Origin: Ignavibacteriae bacterium HGW-Ignavibacteriae-2
GTDB lineage: Bacteria > Bacteroidota > Ignavibacteria > Ignavibacteriales > Melioribacteraceae
Direction of reading: 5' to 3'
Assembly (NCBI GenBank): GCA_002839805.1
Contig: PGYT01000026.1
Location: forward strand, 1-36,921
DNA: 36,921 nucleotides
In this document: positions 8,048-16,655 of the stretch, in pieces
Numbering within the stretch: the stretch's first letter is position 1
Layout of the letters: every line of letters begins with the position of its first letter
The notes under the pieces: model-generated
The model's input: only the letters and a program-made list of their open reading frames with translations
Databases searched by the model: none
What the model was told of the DNA's origin: nothing
Program-made: the position numbers and the translations under genes

Positions 8048-9883
8048 TCAACTTTCTACAATATTTCCGTCAGATTTTACTGAGTATCTTTTAGAATAAT
8101 TAACATTAACTGTAAAACGGCTGATAAGTTTCTGGAGATTTGTTGTCATTCGTGTTAAACCTTCCGAAGCAAGTGCTATTTGTTGAATCCCTGTGGCTGA
8201 TTCCTGCGCGACATTAGAGATATATAGAATGTTCTTATTCATTTGCTCAACAGTGGAAGATTGTTCCTCACTTGCTGCGGCAACCTGATTTACCATGTCT
8301 ATAGTGTCGTTAGTACTATAAATAATTTCATCCAATGCTTCAATCGCTTTTTGAGTCAGATGTTTGCCGGTTTCAACTTGTTCGGTTCCATTTTCAATCG
8401 ATTGAATAGCGTTTCCAGTTTCATTCTGAATTTGAATTACCATAGCAGTAATTGCTTTTGTAGCCTTGGTTGTGCGTTCTGCAAGTTTTCTTACTTCATC
8501 GGCCACGACAACAAATCCTCGGCCTTGTTCACCCGCGCGGGCAGCTTCAATTGCTGCGTTGAGGGCTAAAAGGTTTGTTTGATCGGCAATATCTTCAATC
8601 ACCTGAATAATCTCTCCGATTTTATTGCTGCTGCTACCAAGTTTTTTAATTGTCGCCGCAGCGTTTTCAACAACTTCTGCTATTCTATTCATCCCTTCAA
8701 AAGTATGTTTAACCACTTCTCCACCTTTTCGTGCGGAGGATCCTGCTTTTTCCGAGAATTCAGCAGCGGAACCGGCATTTTTAGTAGTTTGTAATAAATT
8801 GGAAGTCATCTCTTTTACAGCCATTGCAACTTCAGATGCCTGCGTTCCTTGTTTTTGGGCGCCGGCTGCCACTTCTTCAGCGCTGGAGGAAATTTCGCTA
8901 CTTGTTCGGGCGGTTGCGCTAACCGCCTCAGATACACTTAAAATCATCTCTCGTGTATTAATAACAGCGTTGTTAAATCCCTCAAACAATTTCCCAATTT
9001 CATCATTTTTTTCGGCTACTAACTTAATTGTTAAATCACCTGAAGCAAACTTGTTCATCTCCTCAAGAATTTGATTTATTTTTTTCGATAAATAATTTTT
9101 CTTTTCTTCAATTAAGTTTCTTTGAATCTCAGCAGTACGTGTAGCTAACTCGGCTTTGGATTTCTCCTTCATTAGGGAATCCGATGTTTCTTTAATCTGT
9201 GTTGTCATTGTTTTTATTGCTTCGGCCAAGAGACCTACTTCATCTTTTGATTTAACATTAACTTCAACGGATAAATCCCCGTTTCCCACTCTTACGGCTG
9301 TATCCTTAAGATGTTTAATCTGTTTGGTGAAAAACGTACTTATTATAAGAACTATTCCGAAACCCGATAAAAATATAATTAAACTGACCGTATTGGATAA
9401 AGTAGATCGAGCCAATAACTGATTGTTCATTTTATCAAAAGAGTATGCCATAACTATATGACCATACATTTTCTCTTTGTATTTTATTTCCGCAATATTT
9501 GACATATAATTTTCATTCCAAACGACATCCTTATCTAAAAATACTTTGTTTGTTTGCACCGATATATTATTCGGATTGTGAGTAACCAGGCAGGTATTTG
9601 TTTCATCAATAATACTGATATAAATTACATTTGTATCAGACTTCGCCCAGGAAAACGCCGCCTGAACAATATCAAAATTACTCTCAGCAAGTCCAGCCCC
9701 AACTGAAAAAGCTAACATCTCAGACAAGGTTTTAAGATGATTCTCAGCATAATTTTTAAAATCAGCTTTTTGTGTTGAGTAGTTAAAACTATAATTGAAA
9801 ACGGAAATTGACAGCAATAAAAAACTGAAGGTAATAATCAACTTTGCTCGGATGGATTTCTTCCATAATTTAATAGAATACAT
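8048..9883 (-). CDS. Methyl-accepting chemotaxis protein with periplasmic sensor and tandem HAMP
   Basis: Transmembrane chemoreceptor of 611 residues that should signal to CheA/CheW. Order: short cytoplasmic start, membrane segment about 13-35, periplasmic sensor about 36-163 (small, possibly a single-Cache or CHASE8-like fold; not certain), membrane segment about 164-186, HAMP about 187-240 with NGDLSVEV, a second HAMP about 266-318 with SGDLTIKL, then the coiled-coil signalling hairpin. The near-invariant tip is at about 430-470 ([20 protein letters not shown], then [15 protein letters not shown]). No CheR-binding pentapeptide is seen at the C-terminus. It is last in a run after the porin-like gene and the PstS-like gene (124-base gap), so the binding protein may deliver ligand to it. 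No cheA or cheW lies in the window. Confidence 0.93.
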   Translation of the reverse strand: MYSIKLWKKSIRAKLIITFSFLLLSISVFNYSFNYSTQKADFKNYAENHLKTLSEMLAFSVGAGLAESNFDIVQAAFSWAKSDTNVIYISIIDETNTCLVTHNPNNISVQTNKVFLDKDVVWNENYMSNIAEIKYKEKMYGHIVMAYSFDKMNNQLLARSTLSNTVSLIIFLSGFGIVLIISTFFTKQIKHLKDTAVRVGNGDLSVEVNVKSKDEVGLLAEAIKTMTTQIKETSDSLMKEKSKAELATRTAEIQRNLIEEKKNYLSKKINQILEEMNKFASGDLTIKLVAEKNDEIGKLFEGFNNAVINTREMILSVSEAVSATARTSSEISSSAEEVAAGAQKQGTQASEVAMAVKEMTSNLLQTTKNAGSAAEFSEKAGSSARKGGEVVKHTFEGMNRIAEVVENAAATIKKLGSSSNKIGEIIQVIEDIADQTNLLALNAAIEAARAGEQGRGFVVVADEVRKLAERTTKATKAITAMVIQIQNETGNAIQSIENGTEQVETGKHLTQKAIEALDEIIYSTNDTIDMVNQVAAASEEQSSTVEQMNKNILYISNVAQESATGIQQIALASEGLTRMTTNLQKLISRFTVNVNYSKRYSVKSDGNIVES

Positions 9884-10007
9884 AAGTACACCAATACTTC
9901 ATATATTTGAAAGCGCCAATATTGGCAAGTTAAAATTCATATGACAAAAATCCTATATAAGTCAAATTCGTAAAATTAAGTTTCATCTTAAAAGTTCATA
10001 TTAAGAG

Positions 10008-10436
10008 TTAGTCTATTTTTAATAGAACTTTCATATGACTAGGAACCAATTTAGAATCTATAAACCCAATAGCATTGGGAGTCGTAAATATTTTTTCGAG
10101 CATTTCCTTGTCAGATGGAACCATTTCAGGTGGATTTCCATTTCCCGTTAATTTAGCCCTTAACCATTCCTTTTTTATCTCGTGAAAAGACTTACCGATA
10201 GAATGTAAAAGTTTTTTGACTGTTTCATTTTCAGAATTGATAAAAAACAATTTAACTTTTTGCGATCCAAGTTCATTTGACCGGAGTGTGAATAAATTCT
10301 TTAATGTGTTATTATCGATAGCGTTTACAATAATAGTATTGTTGGCGATAACCGAAACTTGCGCGTTAAGTTTTTCTGCAAAAGAGCTTACAAGTATTAC
10401 GATCAGAATTAAGTAATACTTTATTGTGGATAACAT
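10008..10436 (-). CDS. Small PstS-like periplasmic binding protein
   Basis: 142 residues with a Sec signal peptide (about 1-25, ending LNAQ), so periplasmic. The mature part resembles a short, single-lobe-sized piece of the PstS/PBP-like phosphate-binding superfamily: a start like VIANNTIIVNAID, NLFTLRSNELGSQKVKLFF, EWLRAKLTGNGNPP and, near the end, TTPNAIGFID, which resembles the PGAIGY-type loop of PstS proteins. It is much shorter than PstS (about 300), and no pst permease genes are nearby, so transport is unlikely. A sensory role with the chemoreceptor gene downstream is inferred. It starts at ATG after AAGGA and lies 27 bases past the porin-like gene, which indicates co-transcription. 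Phosphate as ligand is not shown. Confidence 0.75.
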   Translation of the reverse strand: MLSTIKYYLILIVILVSSFAEKLNAQVSVIANNTIIVNAIDNNTLKNLFTLRSNELGSQKVKLFFINSENETVKKLLHSIGKSFHEIKKEWLRAKLTGNGNPPEMVPSDKEMLEKIFTTPNAIGFIDSKLVPSHMKVLLKID

Positions 10437-10463
10437 TTTAATTCCTTAAGATTTTATTAATAA

Positions 10464-11669
10464 TTAAAAAGTAACACTTGCACCGAAAGCGTAAATATTT
10501 TCCGAATAATCTCTTTTGGGAATAAAATTTTCCCCTGTATCATAACGTGCAAAATTTTTGTTATACTGAAATTTTAATATTATCGAATCATTGATGTAAT
10601 ATCCGCCCCCTATATGCGCTCCGTAATAACCGTCCAGACCAAAATAATAAGGATCTAATTTGTCATTTAAGTAATCGTACATCACGTAAATAAAAAGCTT
10701 TTCATCATAATTATATTGAAGAGTTGCATAAAAAAACTTTTTGTCAAAACTTTTGCCAATAAAATAAGGTTCAGAAGCATTCCAGGTATTTAGTGAGTCC
10801 TGGATATCTGTAGGAACATCTGTTGCTGTAATTAAAAATTCTGAAGAAAATTCAAATTTTCCCATACTCAAATAAATATCAGCTCCCAATCTATATCGAT
10901 CCATATTTCCCAGATTTACCACATCGCCGGAGTAATTTTTAATAAAGTTTTGTCTGTTATCAACATCTATATTTCCAGATACACCCGCTTTCAAATTCCC
11001 ATATTTTAATCCAATTCTGCCACCGTAACAAAAGAACTTTTCTCCACTTTGACCGTAAGGAACATAACCGGGCAATATATCGTTATCCGGTGATGACAAG
11101 AATTTATTTGGTGGGTTTCCCGCAAATAAAGCATATTCAATATTTGCCGATTCTATCGGCACTACACCATATATTTGGATGAGAGCTTTTTGAGGAAGTA
11201 TATCAAATATATCTACAAGATTTCCAGTAGTTGCGTCATAAAGTTTTGGTCTTATAATGTATGGAAGCAAGGGAGTTCTGTTATATATTTCAAATAAACT
11301 GTTAAATTGCGGAATTATCATACCGAATTTCACCTTAAGAAAATCTCTATAATCCCACTTGATGTATGCTTCTTGCAGATTAAAAGATCCAAATCCTTTA
11401 TCACTGGAATAATTGTTAATAAACTCAAGGTTAATGAAGCTTGAAAAATTATCACCGAAATCTTTATTAAAAAATAAATTAAGTTGATTTATACCCATAT
11501 TATGGTACGTATAGTTCTGCTCTCCTTGGGGGGGATAAGGATCGTATTTGTTGTTATATAGAAGATAGGATGATTGGGCATATCCATAAATTTCAATAGA
11601 ACTTTGCGCAATTAAGGCCTCAGAAATCGGAAAACTTAATAGCAAAAGAAGTATTAATTTTTTAGACAT
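10464..11669 (-). CDS. Outer-membrane porin-like beta-barrel protein
   Basis: Predicted outer-membrane barrel. I place the start at the ATG at 11669: a GTGGAG ribosome binding site is seven bases upstream and a clean signal peptide follows (MSKKLILLLLLSF, cleavage after about residue 22, ALIAQ). The longer frame to 11738 only adds 23 residues before the signal peptide. The mature protein of about 380 residues is rich in aromatic and alternating polar/hydrophobic strands (IEIYGYAQSSYLL, LNLFFNKDF, FFYATLQYNY) and ends GASVTF; a C-terminal Phe is typical of barrel insertion signals. It lies directly before the PstS-like and chemoreceptor genes. By analogy with OprP/OprO-type porins it may pass phosphate or another anion, but selectivity is not visible. 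Confidence 0.8.
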   Translation of the reverse strand: MSKKLILLLLLSFPISEALIAQSSIEIYGYAQSSYLLYNNKYDPYPPQGEQNYTYHNMGINQLNLFFNKDFGDNFSSFINLEFINNYSSDKGFGSFNLQEAYIKWDYRDFLKVKFGMIIPQFNSLFEIYNRTPLLPYIIRPKLYDATTGNLVDIFDILPQKALIQIYGVVPIESANIEYALFAGNPPNKFLSSPDNDILPGYVPYGQSGEKFFCYGGRIGLKYGNLKAGVSGNIDVDNRQNFIKNYSGDVVNLGNMDRYRLGADIYLSMGKFEFSSEFLITATDVPTDIQDSLNTWNASEPYFIGKSFDKKFFYATLQYNYDEKLFIYVMYDYLNDKLDPYYFGLDGYYGAHIGGGYYINDSIILKFQYNKNFARYDTGENFIPKRDYSENIYAFGASVTF

Positions 11670-11873
11670 TATAGCTCCACAATATATTTTATAACTATTG
11701 GTTATAGTTATTCTTTTTGTTTTTCCTATTATCATCAATTTTCGAAAAACGTGATAAATAATTAGAAATAAAAACTTAAATGACCTGAAAAAGAAAACAA
11801 ATTAAAACTATTATCGCATGAATACACTAAATGTTTAATTTTAAAAATAATGTATTTAATTATTTGTGTAGAT

Positions 11874-11905
11874 TACATTATTTTGATTTGAACTACATTA
11901 TTCTG
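11874..11905. repeat. 20-bp-phased direct repeat, possible response-regulator operator
   Basis: TACATTATTTTG (11874-11885) and TACATTATTCTG (11894-11905) match at 11 of 12 positions and start 20 bases apart, about two helical turns. LytTR regulators typically bind two direct repeats about 21 bp apart, and a LytTR regulator gene lies about 0.9 kb away. The region is AT-rich, so chance is possible. Confidence 0.35.
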
Positions 11906-12259
11906 TTGTGAAATGCACATTTATTATAGTCGTCGATTTTATTTACATATTATTTAGAATCTTGAATCCCAGTACTTCAAATAAACGCTTAGTAATATTA
12001 TGATCTTCTCGGCTGTGTTGAAAAACATTTTCTGATTTTTCCTGGTTACAAATGAACATTTTCCTAACTAGTGTCAATTTACCGTTTATTACAAGTTTAT
12101 TTTTTTAATACCAATTCTTTTATCTTTCGTAGTTAAATTCCGTTGTTCCGATTGAATCTCAAATCGATCAATTCAATTTTCAATCATAATGAGTGATAAT
12201 TGTTCCAACTTCAATTTCTGTGATGTAATTTTAAAGGATGGCATTATACTCGAGAAGAT

Positions 12260-12292
12260 GGAAGGTTCTCCGGAGGAGGTGGAGAGCCTTCC
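12260..12292 (-). other. Stable hairpin with CCTCC-rich loop after the chemoreceptor-tail gene
   Basis: A 12-bp stem (GGAAGGCTCTCC with GGAGAACCTTCC on the minus strand, one G-U pair) closes a nine-base loop ACCTCCTCC. It begins about 10 bases past the stop of the short chemoreceptor-tail gene. It has no T-run, so it is not a standard intrinsic terminator. It may protect an mRNA end or form part of a small RNA. Confidence 0.55.
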
Positions 12293-12302
12293 TTTAGAAG
12301 TA

Positions 12303-12608
12303 TTAGTTGTATTTCTTTGAGGTGGATTCTTTAAAATTACCCGATTTATTCCTAATCTTAGAATTAACCGAAAGACTATTGATCAAACTTTCCAAATTTT
12401 CTGTTAAATTTTTTAACTCGTCTGAAGTCATTGATATTTGCTGGATCCCCGCGAGCGATTTACTATTTATTCCGCATAGGGCGGAAAGATCAGGCAATTT
12501 GTCTTCCGAATTATCCTCACCTGCGGATAAAGCTTTATTCACAGATTCTAAAACATTTTTTGTTCTTTGTACTATTTCCCCAAGTGATTTGCTTTCATTT
12601 TGAATCAT
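12303..12608 (-). CDS. Orphan chemoreceptor-tail-like protein (101 residues), possibly a remnant
   Basis: A short soluble protein that resembles only the C-terminal descending helix of a chemoreceptor signalling domain. Residues about 54-83 (GIQQISMTSDELKNLTENLE and on) align with residues 565-593 of the chemoreceptor encoded at 8048-9883, about 14 identities in 30 positions, and the start MIQNESK resembles its IQNET at about 485. The stretch between is some 30 residues shorter. No membrane segment, HAMP, methylation helix or conserved tip is present. The ATG at 12608 has AGAGGG about 10 bases upstream, so it could be translated; the frame opens only six codons further before a stop. It is either a decayed second chemoreceptor or a small protein retained to interact with receptor helices; I cannot decide. 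Confidence 0.55.
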   Translation of the reverse strand: MIQNESKSLGEIVQRTKNVLESVNKALSAGEDNSEDKLPDLSALCGINSKSLAGIQQISMTSDELKNLTENLESLINSLSVNSKIRNKSGNFKESTSKKYN

Positions 12609-12828
12609 TTGGTTAGCCCTCTGAAATTACATTCAAATTAAAATAACAACTATTTTGCCCTTTGTTACAAATCTATATTGAAAAACCAACCCATTTTACA
12701 AAACATCACGGATTACAATTATACTATCGACAGCTCTATTTTTAATATTAATTGAAGTGATTTGAAATGCTATGGAATGTTCTGAATTGCCTATAAATGT
12801 TGCAGAATGCTAAATTTCGAAAAACCAA

Positions 12829-13587
12829 TTAAAAAATAATTTTTCCTTTTAATGCAGATTTGTAGCTCCTGCTTATTTTTAACGGTTCTTTATAATTTTG
12901 AATATACAACAACAGAGTCTGGTTGAACCATTTTTCGACGTGTGAAACTGCTAAAATATTAATTATTGTTGACCTATGAATTCGGATGAATGATTCATTG
13001 GGCAAAATATGCTCCCAATCATTTAAAGACTTTCTAACTTCTATCTTTTGGGTATTATTCATATATACTTCGGAATATACACCATCGGCTTTAATAAAAT
13101 CGATCGATTTAATGGCAATTCTTTCTAGTTTTTTACCTACATCAAGCAGAATAAAATTATCAATTTTTAAAAGAGTCTCTTGTGGTTTAGGTTTGAGTTT
13201 CGAGTAGTGAGCATTTTCTTTATGTAAACTAATTCTTGAATTAACCGCGTCCAATAATTCGGAAATTTTAAATGGTTTAGTCAGGTAATCGTCGGCCCCC
13301 AAATTCATACCTTTTCTTATATCATCGCGGTCAACTTTTGCGGTAATAAATATAAATGGAATCGTTGATAAGGTGTGATGTTTTTTGATCTCATTAAAAA
13401 CCCAATAACCATCTTTTTCGGGCATCATAATATCACATAAAATAAGATCGGGAGTAGAATCCAATTTTTTAATAAATACCTCCGATCCATTTGAGAACTC
13501 ATCAACTTGGAAACCGCTTCTTTCCAAGGCAATACGGATGTTTTGCCGTAATTGTTTATCGTCTTCAATTAGCATGATGTTGTTCAT
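12829..13587 (-). CDS. LytTR-family response regulator
   Basis: Two-component DNA-binding regulator. From the ATG at 13587 it is 252 residues. The receiver domain (about 1-120) has the acidic pair D9-D10, the phospho-accepting D52 in LCDIMMPEKDG, T82 in FITAK and K104 in LTKPF. The LytTR DNA-binding domain (about 150-248) shows IDFIKADGVYSEVY, the ...RKSLNDWEHILP and FIRIHRSTIIN segments and a terminal ISRSYKSALKG. The frame can be extended to a TTG at 13599, but the AGGA there is only one or two bases away, so I prefer the ATG. No histidine kinase gene is adjacent, making it an orphan regulator. Its position upstream of the chemoreceptor-tail and porin operon, and the 20-bp-phased repeat in between, suggest local control (inference). 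Confidence 0.9.
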   Translation of the reverse strand: MNNIMLIEDDKQLRQNIRIALERSGFQVDEFSNGSEVFIKKLDSTPDLILCDIMMPEKDGYWVFNEIKKHHTLSTIPFIFITAKVDRDDIRKGMNLGADDYLTKPFKISELLDAVNSRISLHKENAHYSKLKPKPQETLLKIDNFILLDVGKKLERIAIKSIDFIKADGVYSEVYMNNTQKIEVRKSLNDWEHILPNESFIRIHRSTIINILAVSHVEKWFNQTLLLYIQNYKEPLKISRSYKSALKGKIIF

Positions 13588-14108
13588 ACGCGAAAACAAT
13601 TCCTGCGAAAAAAATTAAGAAAGGATTTCCAAAAATTTTTCTTAAATAAACAAAATTTACCTTAATAATAATAAAACTATTTTATATAAAAGATCTGTGG
13701 CCAATTAATAAGGTTTTCTGAACTATTATGCAACAGCGATTACTTTTTTTTTTGAGAGGATTCATCAGATAACATTCATCAAGATATTTCCCCTATGCTT
13801 ACAGGACTTACTTCGCTCACCCGTTTTAGATTATTTAAATGCTACGCTAATCTCCGGTGATGGGAATAAAAATTAATATGATAGAAAGATTTTCAACAGT
13901 CGTCGGAGAGTATGAGACGTCCAATACCTAAAAAGGTGTTTCACGTTTAATTATCAAGTTTTTTACTCTGGCAGTCGGAGGAGCATTAGTTCTCGAAATA
14001 GAAAAACAAAAAATCGGTGCAGTTATCATTGGATAAACAGGCACAAGTTACATCCGAAGATGTTTGCATATAATTATTTATAGTAATACTGGCAAACGTA
14101 AATCATAT
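13588..14108. other. Gap between MFS transporter and response regulator genes
   Basis: About 520 bases. The right part (13851-14075) contains a possible plus-strand channel relic, listed separately. A short plus-strand frame at 13728-13772 (14 codons) may be a further piece of it. The response-regulator promoter should lie close to 13600. No hairpin or repeat stands out. Confidence 0.4.
13851..14075 (+). pseudogene. Possible relic of a ClC-type chloride channel gene
   Basis: One plus-strand frame, broken by two stop codons, reads SPVMGIKINMIERF, then after a stop GVSRLIIKFFTLAVGGALVL and EIEKQKIGAVIIG, then a stop. By eye this follows the ClC channel region around ...RVLPVKFFGGLGTLGGG, ...REGPTVQIGG: KFF, TL, GG, VL, E and IG occur in the right order with a few gaps. 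The match is short and degraded, so this is only a suggestion. It is on the opposite strand from all its neighbours. Confidence 0.3.
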
Positions 14109-15266
14109 TTAAATTCGGGCTTTGCTATCATTTACAAAAAATAAAAGAATAATAGATATGAGGGTTAGAAAAAGTGACAAATAAAAAGGCGCCGTAATTC
14201 CAATTTGATCCCACAACAAACCGGCAATAAAAGATGCCGGAAAAGCACACAATCCTGTTATCATTTGAAATCCCCCCAGCATGCTTGCACGGTATTCTTT
14301 AGGGACAATTTCCGAAATAAAAGTTTTTTGTACGGGTTCCAGCGCACCTTTATGTAAACCATAAATTATGAACGCTAGCACGATAAGAAAAACATTTGTT
14401 CCCATAATAAATATTAAACTTACAAGTCCCCAAAATATATAAGCGATCATCAGTATAGGTTTCCTGCCGTATTTATCTGCAAGTTTGCCGAATGGTAAAG
14501 ATACGGCCGATGCTACAGCTGTAAATATAAGATAAAGAATTGGCACGGTACCAATACTAAAATTATACTCATTAGCGAATATCAACAGAAATGAATAACT
14601 GAATGAACCAAGAGCGAAAAAGGAACTTAGCAACAAATATAATCTAAAATTACTTGTAAGATCTTTTAAACGAATTCCTTTATAAACCTTCTTATCACTA
14701 ACTTTATATTCTTTAATAAAAAATAATATTAATAAAACTCCTATTAGAGATGGAATAGCGGCCAGCATAAATAAATATTTGTATCCAATGAGGTCGAAAA
14801 GAAGAATACAAATAATTATACCAACCAAGGCTCCTAAATTATCCATCATTCTAAGAATACCGAAGTTTCTGCCCCGATCATTAATCGTAGAAATATCTGC
14901 TATTATTGCGTCTCTCGGTGCACTGCGTATTTTTCCGGCACGATCCAAAATTCTGAACGGAATAAGATGCTGCCAGACAGAAGAAAGCGCGTAACCTATC
15001 CGTGAAAAAGATCCAAATAAATATCCAGCCCAAACAAAAATTTTGCGTTTTCTTAATCTGTCCGATAAATATCCCGAAGCGGCTTGTGATATTGAAACCA
15101 ACGCTTCCCCTAATCCGTCGATAAATCCGAGTACCGACATATTTGCACCCAGAACAGTTGTAACGAACATTGGCCATATAGGATATATCATATCCGAACC
15201 CATGTCGTTTAAGAATGAGGCGGCAGCAAATACCTTTAAAGTTTTTTTGTTTTCTTTGTTTTCCAT
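14109..15266 (-). CDS. Major facilitator superfamily transporter
   Basis: Inner-membrane secondary transporter of 385 residues with about 12 hydrophobic segments. The MFS loop motif after the second segment is visible as GYLSDRLRKRK at about 64-74, and its repeat in the second half as GKLADKYGRKP at about 258-268. A further family-like sequence is RAGKIRSAPRDAIIAD at about 109-124, seen in MFS proteins often annotated as drug or multidrug efflux. The substrate cannot be read. It is transcribed in the same direction as the permease gene to its right, with a gap of about 97 bases, so a shared transcript is possible but not shown. Confidence 0.9.
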   Translation of the reverse strand: MENKENKKTLKVFAAASFLNDMGSDMIYPIWPMFVTTVLGANMSVLGFIDGLGEALVSISQAASGYLSDRLRKRKIFVWAGYLFGSFSRIGYALSSVWQHLIPFRILDRAGKIRSAPRDAIIADISTINDRGRNFGILRMMDNLGALVGIIICILLFDLIGYKYLFMLAAIPSLIGVLLILFFIKEYKVSDKKVYKGIRLKDLTSNFRLYLLLSSFFALGSFSYSFLLIFANEYNFSIGTVPILYLIFTAVASAVSLPFGKLADKYGRKPILMIAYIFWGLVSLIFIMGTNVFLIVLAFIIYGLHKGALEPVQKTFISEIVPKEYRASMLGGFQMITGLCAFPASFIAGLLWDQIGITAPFYLSLFLTLISIILLFFVNDSKARI

Positions 15267-15363
15267 ACTAGTCCACAGCTAAAATTATTTTTTGTCATAA
15301 AAATAATTGTGATTTTTCAGATTAAAACAAATTCATTGTACAAATTATCTAAAACACTGATTT

Positions 15364-16590
15364 CTAAAGAAAAAGATTCAGCCAGAAAACACCAATAATC
15401 AAAGAAATAATTGTGATTGGAATACCTGCTTTTAAATACTCGGTAAAACTTATAACAATGCCCTGCTTACGGGCAGATTCGGCAACTATAAGGTTTGCTA
15501 CGGATCCGAGCAGAGTTAAATTTCCCGCAAATGTTGTTGCCATCGCTAAGGTTAACCACCCGGAATCCGGATTGCCAAAGGTCTCAACAAAGGGGCGTAA
15601 AAGTAAAACCGCGGGGACATTAGAAACCAGGTTACTAATAACTGCCGATATCAATGACAAATCAAGAATGAAGTTTCCTGAGTTTATTCGACTTATTTTC
15701 AGGAGAGTACTGGAATATCCCATCGTCTCAATACTTTTAGTCACAATAAAAAGACCTGAAAAAAACACAAGCAAAGACCAATCTATTTCTTTGAATACTC
15801 TTTCGGGCTTGAGTCTTCTAGTTACCAGAAGCAGAGCGGCCGCACACATTATTGCTAACGATGTCGGGGCACCGGCAAACAATGCAATTAACATTATTGC
15901 GGTTGATAAAACACTTTTTATCAATAACGGTTTAAATATTTTTGTTTTGTGAAAAGGTATTTTGGTGAAAAATTTTGATTTAAATTCCTCTTTGTAAATT
16001 AAAATCAAAACCAACCATATTGTCAGTAATCCAAGAATTGAAACTGGCATCAGCTTCAGAGTGAAATAAAAAAAAGGAATTTGAGAGGAAGCCCCTATTA
16101 AAATATTTTGTGGATTCCCAATTATTGTAGCTGCGGATCCTATATTCGCTGAAGTTACTAAAGCAATTAAATAAGGCAAGGGATTTCTACGGAGCGTGGT
16201 TGTTAATTCGATAACAATGGGTGTAAAAACTAGTACTATTGTATCGTTGAGAAATAATGCCGAAAGTACTCCAGATAAAAAAATAATTACACCTAACAGT
16301 CTTTTAGGCGTTTTAGCAATTTTAATAATTTCATTTGTAACTAAATTAAAAAAACCCGACAATCGATAATTAGCGTTCAAAACCATAATTGAGAAAAGCA
16401 GTACAATTGTATTTAGATCTATAGCGTTATAGGCTTCATCTAGAGTAATCGAATTAATTACAATCAGTATTACCGCCCCAACCATTGCTATCGTTGACCT
16501 ATTCATACGTAGTAACGGATAGCGACCAATTGCTACGCCAATAATTGTTATTATAATTACGGATAAGGAAATCAAATCCAGTATTTGCAT
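15364..16590 (-). CDS. ArsB/NhaD-type (ion transporter superfamily) permease
   Basis: Inner-membrane protein of 408 residues with 10-11 hydrophobic segments, related to the ArsB/NhaD and SLC13-like ion transporter superfamily. Family-typical sequences are FLSGVLSALFLNDTIVLVFTP at about 102-122 and SANIGSAATIIGNPQNILIG at about 146-165; the second half repeats these as SAVISNLVSNVPAVLLL and ATTFAGNLTLLGSVANLIV. This inverted-repeat pair of N-D/N-P loops is characteristic of the superfamily. It could move anions, arsenite or Na+/H+; no arsenic gene lies nearby, so the arsB name is not justified. It begins at an ATG 65 bases past the end of the GH5 gene. Confidence 0.87.
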   Translation of the reverse strand: MQILDLISLSVIIITIIGVAIGRYPLLRMNRSTIAMVGAVILIVINSITLDEAYNAIDLNTIVLLFSIMVLNANYRLSGFFNLVTNEIIKIAKTPKRLLGVIIFLSGVLSALFLNDTIVLVFTPIVIELTTTLRRNPLPYLIALVTSANIGSAATIIGNPQNILIGASSQIPFFYFTLKLMPVSILGLLTIWLVLILIYKEEFKSKFFTKIPFHKTKIFKPLLIKSVLSTAIMLIALFAGAPTSLAIMCAAALLLVTRRLKPERVFKEIDWSLLVFFSGLFIVTKSIETMGYSSTLLKISRINSGNFILDLSLISAVISNLVSNVPAVLLLRPFVETFGNPDSGWLTLAMATTFAGNLTLLGSVANLIVAESARKQGIVISFTEYLKAGIPITIISLIIGVFWLNLFL

Positions 16591-16655
16591 TACACTTCTA
16601 TCAAATAAAGTTTATCGGATTCTAGAATTATGAATTTTTTTTTACAAACTCAGTT

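Larger units (their letters stand above)
11670..12302. other. Regulatory-looking gap upstream of the porin operon
   Basis: About 630 AT-rich bases between the porin gene and the chemoreceptor-tail gene. It holds the direct repeat at 11874-11905 and the hairpin at 12260-12292, listed separately. A 38-codon minus-strand frame (ATG at 12059, stop at 11943) is open inside a longer 53-codon stop-free stretch; it is hydrophilic and unrecognised. The porin-operon promoter should lie in the part nearest 11670. Confidence 0.5.

Noticed and set aside
8625-9074. A 149-codon open frame on the plus strand, Ala/Ser-rich
   Set aside because: Antisense to the chemoreceptor signalling domain; low complexity follows from the receptor's codon pattern.
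11943-12101. 53-codon minus-strand frame between the porin gene and the chemoreceptor-tail gene
   Set aside because: Hydrophilic and unrecognised; the ATG at 12059 has AGGA too close. Possible relic, but nothing to support it.
15413-15952. A 179-codon open frame on the plus strand
   Set aside because: It lies entirely antisense to the ArsB/NhaD-type permease gene, whose sequence is well conserved; the antisense translation shows no family and is a codon-structure shadow.
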